Shown: piece by piece, positions 1-5,753 of the stretch | How positions within the stretch are numbered: the stretch's first letter is position 1 | Layout of the letters: each line of letters starts with the position of its first letter | NCBI GenBank assembly: GCA_955652455.1 | Contig: CATPBU010000300.1 | Coordinates: 1-6,568 of the forward strand | DNA from: Candidatus Dormiibacterota bacterium | Lineage (GTDB): Bacteria; Chloroflexota; Dormibacteria; UBA8260 | DNA: 6,568 bases | Reading direction: 5' to 3' | Translations under genes and position numbers: made by a program | The notes under the pieces: generated by a model | What the model was told of the DNA's origin: nothing | The model's database searches: none | The model's input: only the letters and a program-made list of their open reading frames with translations

Positions 1-851
1 AGCTCGAGGGACGACAGCTCGAGGACAAGCTGATCGAGGTCGAGGTCGAGGAGCCGTTCCAACCTGCGTTCGAAGGCTTCGCCGGCACCGGGCTCGAGGA
101 GGTCGGCACGTCGCTGTCGGACTTCTTCTCGCAGATGGCCCCGCCCCGCAAGCGCACCAAGCGGATGACCGTCGCTGACGCGCGCAGCGCCCTCGTCGAG
201 GAGGAGACGGACCGGCTCATCGACATGGACCGCGTCTACGACGAGGCCATCCGACAGGTCGAGGACCACGGAATCGTCTTCGTCGACGAGGTGGACAAGA
301 TCTGCGGTCAGCACAGCGAGCACGGCCCCGACGTCAGCGGTGAGGGCGTGCAGCGCGACCTCTTGCCATTGCTCGAGGGCTCGACCGTCAACACCAGGTA
401 CGGGCCCGTGCACACCGATCACCTGCTCTTCATCGCCGCCGGCGCCTTCACGATGTCGCGCCCCAACGACCTCATCCCTGAGATGCAGGGCCGGTTCCCG
501 ATCCGTGTCGAGCTGAGCAGCCTGTCGCAGGCCGACCTCGAGCGCATCCTCGTCGAGCCGAGCAATGCCTTGACCAAGCAGTACACGGCCCTGCTCGGCA
601 CCGAGGGCGTCGAGCTGCGCTTTCTGCCCGACGGCATCACCGAGATCGCCCACCAGGCGTTCGCCGTCAACGAGCAGGACGAGAACATCGGCGCCCGGCG
701 GCTGTTCACCATCCTCGAGAAGGTGCTCGAGGAGATCTCCTTCCGAGCCGAGGATTTCACCACCGCCCCGGTCGAGGTCGACGCCCTCTACGTGAGCTCC
801 CGCCTCGCCGACCTGGTGCGCAACGACGACCTGCGCAAGTACGTTCTCTAA
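1..851 (+). CDS. hslU: ATP-dependent protease ATPase subunit HslU (ClpY), 5'-truncated by window edge
   Basis: AAA+ unfoldase that forms a hexamer, unfolds cytosolic proteins and threads them into the HslV peptidase. The first full codon is at position 3, and 282 residues precede the TAA at 849-851. The N-terminal part with the Walker A loop lies outside the window. Visible in order: the end of the family-specific I domain (about residues 1-85, with acidic LIEVEVEE and basic RKRTKR patches); the Walker B box GIVFVDEVDKIC (D95, E96; nt about 270-305); the DVSGEGVQRDLLP segment; the GRFPIRVEL box (nt 489-515), whose Arg fits the arginine-finger region; the sensor-2 motif NIGARRL; and a C-terminus ending DLRKYVL, like the HslU tail that docks into HslV. 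The I-domain remnant and tail separate it from ClpX. HslV is expected just upstream, which cannot be seen here. A hairpin follows 27 nt after the stop, suggesting it ends a separate unit from rpsB. Confidence 0.96.
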   Translation, partial: LEGRQLEDKLIEVEVEEPFQPAFEGFAGTGLEEVGTSLSDFFSQMAPPRKRTKRMTVADARSALVEEETDRLIDMDRVYDEAIRQVEDHGIVFVDEVDKICGQHSEHGPDVSGEGVQRDLLPLLEGSTVNTRYGPVHTDHLLFIAAGAFTMSRPNDLIPEMQGRFPIRVELSSLSQADLERILVEPSNALTKQYTALLGTEGVELRFLPDGITEIAHQAFAVNEQDENIGARRLFTILEKVLEEISFRAEDFTTAPVEVDALYVSSRLADLVRNDDLRKYVL

Positions 852-878
852 CAGGAACGAGGCAGATCCGCGCCACTG

Positions 879-905
879 GCGAGGACGGACTGGATCCGTC
901 CTCGC
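879..905 (+). terminator. Perfect 11-bp hairpin after hslU, terminator-like without U-tract
   Basis: GCGAGGACGGA (879-889) and its exact reverse complement TCCGTCCTCGC (895-905) flank a 5-nt loop (CTGGA). The hairpin starts 27 nt after the hslU stop. The bases that follow are C-rich (ACACCCCACTCCCC), with no T-run, so it is not a canonical intrinsic terminator. Two weaker 5-bp inverted repeats follow (920-934 and 938-950). The likely role is to end or protect the 3' end of the hslU mRNA and insulate it from rpsB. The structure is read directly from sequence; the function is inferred. Confidence 0.6.
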
Positions 906-959
906 ACACCCCACTCCCCGGCGCGCCTCGCGCCGCCGTCGCTTCGCGACCCGGATCGA

Positions 960-990
960 TTGACAGCCGCTGCTAGACTGGACTTATCAC
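960..990 (+). promoter_or_regulatory. Candidate promoter of the rpsB operon
   Basis: A perfect -35 hexamer TTGACA lies at 960-965. The best -10-like elements are TGCTAGACT (971-979), which reads as an extended -10 (TGn plus TAGACT) but sits only 8 nt after TTGACA, and the weaker TATCAC (985-990), 19 nt after it. Neither gives an ideal 16-18 nt pair. The transcript may start from the extended -10 without this -35 box, or from TTGACA with the poor downstream hexamer. The position, after the hslU hairpin and about 100 nt before rpsB, suits the main operon promoter. The exact start is uncertain. Confidence 0.42.
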
Positions 991-993
991 ACA

Positions 994-1085
994 CGCCTCG
1001 GCGAGGTCGGCTCACGGGTGCCCCAGAGCGGGGTGGTGACCGGCGGATGACCCGGGGCGGAGGAACACACCAACCCCGAGGAGGC
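994..1085 (+). promoter_or_regulatory. Structured rpsB 5' leader, possible S2 autoregulatory element
   Basis: Several inverted repeats lie between the candidate promoter and rpsB and cannot all form at once. (a) CCTC 996-999 pairs with GAGG 1003-1006. (b) CCCC 1021-1024 pairs with GGGG 1030-1033 around a 5-nt loop. (c) CGGGT 1015-1019 pairs with ACCCG 1050-1054 and can enclose (b). (d) C1029 plus GGGGT and GGTG (1030-1038) pair with CACC 1068-1071 and ACCCC plus G (1073-1078) around a single bulged A1072. This 10-bp stem competes with (b) and ends on the first base of the SD. (e) CCTCGG 996-1001 can pair with CCGAGG 1076-1081, covering part of the SD and competing with (a). Ribosomal protein S2 operons are autoregulated through their leaders in some bacteria; that this leader does so is inference. 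G+C-rich DNA forms such pairs by chance fairly often. Confidence 0.35.
1078..1084 (+). promoter_or_regulatory. Ribosome binding site of rpsB
   Basis: GAGGAGG lies 7 nt before ATG 1092, a strong SD at ideal spacing. It fixes the rpsB start at 1092, not at the in-frame TTG at 960, which would add 44 residues unlike any S2 N-terminus. Confidence 0.9.
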
Positions 1086-1091
1086 ACGCCC

Positions 1092-1948
<857 letters not shown>

Positions 1949-1949
<1 letters not shown>

Positions 1950-2620
1950 TGGCCGAGATCACAGCCGCGCAGGTCAAGGAACTGCGCGAGCTCACCGGGG
2001 TGGGCATGATGGACTGCAAACGCGCTCTGAGTGAGACCGGCGGTGACATCGAGAAGGCCAAGGACTGGCTGCGCGCCAAGGGCCTGGCCCGCGCTGCGGA
2101 CAAGGCAGGACGCTCCACCAACGAGGGCATCGTCGATGCCTACGTGCACGGCGGCGGAGTGTCCGGACAGAAGCTGGGCGTGCTCGTCGAGGTGAATTGC
2201 GAATCCGACTTTGTGGCCAAGACGGACGACTTCAAGCAGCTCGCCAAGGAGATCGCGCTCCAGGTGGCGGGTCGCGCGCCTCTCTACATCCGCCGCGAGG
2301 ACGTGCCCCCGGTGATCGTCGAGCGCGAGCGAGCCGTCTTCCAGGCGCAGGTCGCCGACAAGCCGGCCAACATCCAGGAGAAGATCATCGAGGGCAAGCT
2401 CGACGCCTACTTCTCGGAGATCTGCCTGCTCGAGCAGCCGTACGTCCGTGACGAGAAGGGCAAGAAAAAGGTCAACCAACTGATCAGCGATGCTGTGGCC
2501 AAACTTGGCGAGAACATTACGGTCGCGCGTTTCGCCCGCTTCCAGGTGGGCGAGACTGCGGCGGTGATCGGCAGCAGCACGCCGGTGACGGGGGACGGCG
2601 CCGCGCCGTCGCCGAACTGA
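1949..2620 (+). CDS. tsf: Elongation factor Ts (EF-Ts)
   Basis: Guanine-nucleotide exchange factor that releases GDP from EF-Tu during elongation; cytosolic. It has 223 residues, much shorter than the roughly 283 of E. coli and closer to the compact forms of Thermus and cyanobacteria. Residues 1-50 form the UBA-like N-terminal domain that contacts EF-Tu, with signature 1 [16 protein letters not shown] at 12-27. Signature 2 [10 protein letters not shown] is at 81-90, with Ser where Thr is more usual in TDFV; this is the core region inserted near the EF-Tu Mg site. The core runs to about residue 200 ([15 protein letters not shown]). The last 20 or so residues are a low-complexity Ser/Thr/Pro/Gly/Ala tail, probably disordered. 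The TGATG overlap with rpsB suggests translational coupling, keeping S2 and EF-Ts in step. Confidence 0.97.
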
Positions 2621-2643
2621 TCGAGAGCGCGAAAACCACCGCC

Positions 2644-3408
2644 GTGGTCGGAACCGGGATCGCCGCATCCGACGACCGAGCTCCCATCTATTCGCGGATC
2701 ATCCTCAAGCTCAGTGGGGAGGCCCTGCTCGGCCATCAGTCCAACTTCGGCATTCACCACGGCACGGTGCGCCGCATCGCCGAGGAGATCGGCAAGGTCC
2801 ACGCCCGTGGCGTCGAGGTCGCCGTGGTCATCGGCGGTGGCAACATCGTCCGCGGCGTCGAGGCGAGCACCCAGGGCCTGGACCGGGTCGCCGCCGACTA
2901 CATGGGCATGCTGGCCACGGTCATCAACGCGCTCGCCCTTCAGGATGCGCTCGAGAGGCTCGATCTCCAGACGCGTGTGCAGTCGGCCATCGCCATGCAG
3001 CAGGTGGCGGAGCCGTTCATCCCGCGCCGCGCCATCCGCCACCTCGAGAAGGGTCGAGTCGTGATCCTCGCCGCGGGCACGGGCAACCCGTTCTTCACCA
3101 CCGACACCACCGCCGCGCTACGCGCCGCGGAGATCGGCGCGGACGTGCTCCTCAAAGCCACCAAGGTCGACGGGATCTACACGGCCGACCCGCTCAAGGA
3201 GCCGTCGGCGCTGAGGTTGCACCACCTGTCGTATATGGAAGTTCTCAACCGCCACCTCGAGGTGATGGACAACACCGCGCTGACGCTGTGCATGGACAAC
3301 GGCACGCCGATCATCGTGTTCAACCTGCTCGCCGAGGGCAGCATCGAGCGCGTCGTCCTCGGTGACGACATCGGCACCCGGGTCGACGCGCAGGGAGACG
3401 GCAGGTGA
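2644..3408 (+). CDS. pyrH: Uridylate kinase (UMP kinase)
   Basis: ATP-dependent phosphorylation of UMP to UDP, the bacterial hexameric enzyme of the amino-acid kinase fold, in pyrimidine nucleotide synthesis. It has 254 residues. Motifs in order: LKLSGEAL (21-28, phosphate loop), [11 protein letters not shown] (61-71), the UMP-site segment [20 protein letters not shown] (85-104), [19 protein letters not shown] (143-161), [10 protein letters not shown] (174-183) and [20 protein letters not shown] (207-226). The start is GTG 2644, the only usual start codon between the upstream region and the conserved [12 protein letters not shown]. It leaves a 15-residue N-terminal lead-in and has no good SD; only GAGAG (2623-2627) lies 16 nt upstream. 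Reinitiation after tsf, which ends 23 nt before, may supply ribosomes. Its TGA overlaps the frr GTG by 4 nt. UMP kinase supplies UDP, the precursor of the CTP used by cdsA in the same cluster. Confidence 0.97.
   Translation: MVGTGIAASDDRAPIYSRIILKLSGEALLGHQSNFGIHHGTVRRIAEEIGKVHARGVEVAVVIGGGNIVRGVEASTQGLDRVAADYMGMLATVINALALQDALERLDLQTRVQSAIAMQQVAEPFIPRRAIRHLEKGRVVILAAGTGNPFFTTDTTAALRAAEIGADVLLKATKVDGIYTADPLKEPSALRLHHLSYMEVLNRHLEVMDNTALTLCMDNGTPIIVFNLLAEGSIERVVLGDDIGTRVDAQGDGR
3392..3397 (+). promoter_or_regulatory. Ribosome binding site of frr, inside pyrH
   Basis: AGGGAG lies 7 nt before GTG 3405. It supports the GTG start that overlaps the pyrH stop by 4 nt (GTGA). Confidence 0.7.
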
Positions 3409-3998
3409 GCGATCGCACTCGGTCCGAGGACTCTCAGGCGCAGATCCAGGAGCGGCTCGTCGATGCCGAGGTGCGCATGGAGAAGAGCCTTGATGCGCTG
3501 CACAAGGAACTCGGTGGGGTGCGCACCGGTCGGGCGACGCCGTCGCTGATCGACCGTATCCAGGTCGACTACTACGGCGCGGCGACGCCGCTGCAGAGCA
3601 TCGCCGGGATCACCGCCCCCGAGGCGAGGCTGTTGCTGATCCAACCGTACGACCGCAGCTCGATCGCAGCCATCGAGAAGGCACTGCAGAGGAGCGAGCT
3701 CGGGCTCAACCCCAGCAACGACGGACAGGTCATCCGTATCGCCATCCCACCGCTCACCGAGGAGCGGCGTCGGGAGTTCGCCAAGCTCGTGAAGCAGAAA
3801 GCGGAGGAGGCGCGCATCGCGGTGCGCAACATCCGCCGCGACGAGGTGGACCACCTGCGAAAGTTGGAGAAGGAAGGCCACGTCTCGAAGGACGAGATCG
3901 AACGCAACATCGCCGAGGTGCAGCACATCACGGACGGCTTCATCGGGAAAGTTGACGATCTGGCGCAGAAGAAGGAGGCTGAGATCCTCGAGGTCTGA
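3405..3998 (+). CDS. frr: Ribosome recycling factor
   Basis: Acts with EF-G (and IF3) to split the post-termination ribosome so that it can be reused. It has 197 residues, about 12 more than the usual 185. The excess is a hydrophilic N-terminal segment before [15 protein letters not shown] (22-36). Domain I is a three-helix bundle: [12 protein letters not shown] (39-50) ends its first helix, and the long C-terminal helices contain [17 protein letters not shown] (130-146), whose Arg residues contact rRNA, and [18 protein letters not shown] (163-180). Domain II is the beta segment in between, about 51-115, with [17 protein letters not shown] (77-93) and [18 protein letters not shown] (99-116). 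The GTG start, with AGGGAG at 7-nt spacing, overlaps the pyrH stop by 4 nt, so translation is probably coupled. The pyrH-frr pair is very widely conserved. Confidence 0.97.
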   Translation: MSDRTRSEDSQAQIQERLVDAEVRMEKSLDALHKELGGVRTGRATPSLIDRIQVDYYGAATPLQSIAGITAPEARLLLIQPYDRSSIAAIEKALQRSELGLNPSNDGQVIRIAIPPLTEERRREFAKLVKQKAEEARIAVRNIRRDEVDHLRKLEKEGHVSKDEIERNIAEVQHITDGFIGKVDDLAQKKEAEILEV

Positions 3999-4005
3999 TC
4001 TCGAG
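3981..4005 (+). repeat. Overlapping inverted repeats across the frr stop codon
   Basis: GAGATC (3981-3986) is complementary to GATCTC (3997-4002), leaving a 10-nt loop. Alternatively the two CTCGAG copies (3987-3992 and 4000-4005) can pair across a 7-nt loop. The two 6-bp stems exclude each other and span the TGA at 3996-3998. No T-run follows. This could be a weak attenuator or mRNA stability element, or a chance result of frequent Leu-Glu codons (CTC GAG). Confidence 0.25.
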
Positions 4006-4056
4006 CAGTCGCGTTGGCGAAACCGCCCCTGCTGACGAGGCGTTCAGTACACAGAC

Positions 4057-4839
4057 ATGCAGCGACCGCCAGAGCCAGCCGCCATCCCCGAGCCGTCCAA
4101 CCCGGAGCTGCCGCGCCACATCGGCATCATCATGGACGGCAATGGTCGCTGGGCGCACGCACGCCACCTGCCCCGGGTTGCCGGCCACCGGGCCGGAGTG
4201 CGGGCGATTCGGCCCGTCATGGAGGCGTGTCACGAGGCGGGGGTGCACATCCTCACCCTGTACGCGTTCAGCACCGAGAACTGGTCGCGTCCTCGCCATG
4301 AGGTAACCGCGCTGATGCAGCTGTTTGGCGACACCCTCGACTCGGAGGTGAGCCAGATGCACGCCGAGGGTATCCAGATCCGCACCATCGGCGATCGCTC
4401 CAAGCTGAGTGGGCGCCTCCAAGAGAAGGTGCGGCGCGCCGAGGAGCTGACCAGCGCCAACACCCGCGCCATGCTCAACGTGGCCATCAACTACGGCGGT
4501 CGCAACGAGATCGTCGCCGCCGTGCGCGACCTGGCCGCTCGCGGCGTCGACCTCAGCGAGCTCGACAACGAGACCCTCAGCGGCGCCCTCTACACGGCCG
4601 GTCTTCCCGACCCTGACCTGATTATCCGCACCGCCGGGGAGATGCGCATCAGCAATTTCATGCTCTGGCAGGCGGCCTACGCGGAGATCTACGTCACCAA
4701 GACGCTCTGGCCCGACTTCGGACCAGTCGACATCGAGAGTGCGCTTGCCGCCTACGCCCGACGAGATCGACGGTTCGGAGCGGTTCCGCCGCCGCCATCG
4801 AGGGTGGAGGAGGCGCTGCGAGCGCCGGTTACGCTCTGA
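4057..4839 (+). CDS. uppS: Isoprenyl transferase, probably undecaprenyl diphosphate synthase
   Basis: cis-Prenyltransferase that condenses isopentenyl diphosphate onto farnesyl diphosphate. The usual product, C55 undecaprenyl diphosphate, is the lipid carrier for peptidoglycan and other glycans. It has 260 residues, a normal length. Motifs: HIGIIMDGNGRWA (21-33) with catalytic Asp27 for Mg-diphosphate; GHRAG (43-47); TLYAFSTENWSRP (67-79); NYGGRNEI (145-152); and PDLIIRTAGEMRISNFMLWQ (186-205) with the diphosphate-binding Arg191, Arg197 and Ser199; then AYAEI with Glu210 and LWPDF. Product length cannot be read from sequence; a shorter-chain cis-prenyl product is possible. ATG 4057 is the first start after an in-frame TGA at 4033. 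The nearest SD, GAGG 4037-4040, is 16 nt away, longer than ideal. The neighbours cdsA and dxr match the usual lipid and isoprenoid end of this operon. Confidence 0.96.
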   Translation: MQRPPEPAAIPEPSNPELPRHIGIIMDGNGRWAHARHLPRVAGHRAGVRAIRPVMEACHEAGVHILTLYAFSTENWSRPRHEVTALMQLFGDTLDSEVSQMHAEGIQIRTIGDRSKLSGRLQEKVRRAEELTSANTRAMLNVAINYGGRNEIVAAVRDLAARGVDLSELDNETLSGALYTAGLPDPDLIIRTAGEMRISNFMLWQAAYAEIYVTKTLWPDFGPVDIESALAAYARRDRRFGAVPPPPSRVEEALRAPVTL

Positions 4840-4852
4840 GCGGACAGGCGGT

Positions 4853-4874
4853 CGCCGGCGGAGCCGGCGCCGGC
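4853..4874 (+). repeat. GCCGGC triplicate and 7-bp hairpin between uppS and cdsA
   Basis: GCCGGC occurs three times, at 4854-4859, 4863-4868 and 4869-4874. CGCCGGC (4853-4859) and GCCGGCG (4863-4869) form a perfect 7-bp G+C hairpin with a GGA loop, starting 13 nt after the uppS stop. A second short stem, GGCGCT/AGCGCC (4812-4817 and 4821-4826), sits in the last uppS codons. No T-run follows either. The 83-nt gap 4840-4922 shows no other clear signal and no SD before cdsA. Confidence 0.35.
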
Positions 4875-4922
4875 CTCGACGCCGCGCCGGGCACGGGTAG
4901 CGCGCGCTCGTCAACGGTCACA

Positions 4923-5717
4923 GTGCGCATGGTCTCGGGCGTGCTGCTGCTGCTGCTGGTCGCTGGGGCGGTTGCGGCCGGGGGCAACCTGTTCGTGGCA
5001 GTCGTCGCCGCTGCCTCAGCCGTCGGCGCCTGGGAGTTCGCCGGCCTGGCCGCCAGGCTGGATGCCCGTCCGCCGCTCTGGTTGCTCCTACCGCTCACGG
5101 TCTGGCTGGCGATCCGGTTCGCTGTGCCCGGGTCGCCGCCGGCCCTCGACATCGGGCTTGGCGGGGTGCTGGTGGCCGGCATGATCGGCCTGGTCGTCAC
5201 CGGCGCGTCGTGGCGGGGCTGGATGGCAGCCGTCGCCGGCGCGGTGTACGTCGGCTTCTCGTTGGGCTTCTACGTTGCTCTGATCAACTGGCGGCCGCAT
5301 GATCACGGCTTCGGGGTCGGTGCGGTGGCGGTGGCTCTCGCCGCCGTGATCGTCTGCGACACGGGGGCATACATCGCCGGGAGCGCGCTCGGCAGGCACC
5401 GGTTCTTCCCCCAGCTCTCCCCGAGGAAGTCGATCGAGGGCGCGGTGGCCGGCCTGCTCGGTGCCATCGTCATCGCGGCCGTGCTCGCGCGCGCCCTGCT
5501 CGGAATCTCGCCATGGCTCGGCGCTGTCGAGGGCCTGCTCGTCGCCGTCGCAGCCCAGGGCGGCGACCTGGCCGAGTCGGCATTGAAGCGGCAGGGCGGC
5601 GCCAAAGATTCCAGCCACCTCATCCCCGGGCACGGGGGCCTGCTCGACCGGCTCGACAGCCTGGTGCTGGTGGCACCGGTGGTCTATTGCTTCTACAGGC
5701 TGATCTCGTTGGCGTGA
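4923..5717 (+). CDS. cdsA: Phosphatidate cytidylyltransferase (CDP-diacylglycerol synthase)
   Basis: Integral membrane enzyme joining CTP and phosphatidic acid to give CDP-diacylglycerol and diphosphate, the branch point of bacterial phospholipid synthesis. It has 264 residues as called. Long hydrophobic stretches from residue 4 onward (about 4-38, 52-69, 80-94, 101-122, 131-145, 174-195, 199-211 and 247-262) indicate roughly 6-8 membrane segments. CDTGAYIAGSALGRH (145-159) and SPRKSIEG (166-173) are CdsA motifs, the latter usually ending T-W-E-G. Residues 219-245 match the family signature at every fixed position: S219, K222, R223, K228, D229, P235, H237-G238-G239, D242, R243, D245. The start is uncertain: GTG 4923 and ATG 4929 are both in frame, neither has an SD, and the frame is open upstream through the uppS 3' end without a usual start codon. 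It lies 83 nt after uppS and is probably co-transcribed. Confidence 0.95.
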   Translation: MRMVSGVLLLLLVAGAVAAGGNLFVAVVAAASAVGAWEFAGLAARLDARPPLWLLLPLTVWLAIRFAVPGSPPALDIGLGGVLVAGMIGLVVTGASWRGWMAAVAGAVYVGFSLGFYVALINWRPHDHGFGVGAVAVALAAVIVCDTGAYIAGSALGRHRFFPQLSPRKSIEGAVAGLLGAIVIAAVLARALLGISPWLGAVEGLLVAVAAQGGDLAESALKRQGGAKDSSHLIPGHGGLLDRLDSLVLVAPVVYCFYRLISLA

Positions 5718-5720
5718 GGT

Positions 5721-5744
5721 CTCCGCGCGGCGGGCTTCGCGGAG
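5721..5744 (+). promoter_or_regulatory. Hairpin containing the dxr Shine-Dalgarno sequence
   Basis: CTCCGCG (5721-5727) is the exact reverse complement of CGCGGAG (5738-5744), giving a 7-bp stem with a 10-nt loop. It begins 3 nt after the cdsA stop. The 3' arm ends in GGAG (5741-5744), the best SD for dxr, 9 nt before GTG 5754. When folded, the SD would be paired, so the hairpin could damp dxr translation unless ribosomes finishing cdsA open it. The pairing is visible; the regulatory role is inferred. Confidence 0.4.
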
Positions 5745-5753
5745 AATGAGGCC

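Noticed and set aside
1..54. Direct repeats AGCTCGAGG (1-9, 16-24) and tandem GAGGTC (about 37-50)
   Set aside because: They lie in the hslU frame and result from repeated Leu-Glu and Glu-Val pairs with preferred codons (CTC GAG, GAG GTC). CTCGAG is common across the window for the same reason.
960..1091. In-frame N-terminal extension of S2 from TTG 960
   Set aside because: The TTG is part of the TTGACA box, the extension does not resemble S2, and ATG 1092 has a perfect SD.
3940..4914. Long antisense open frame (324 codons) covering uppS
   Set aside because: Its translation is Arg/Gly/Asp-rich with no recognisable domain, while the + strand encodes a complete UppS with all catalytic motifs. 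Long antisense frames are expected in G+C-rich coding DNA.
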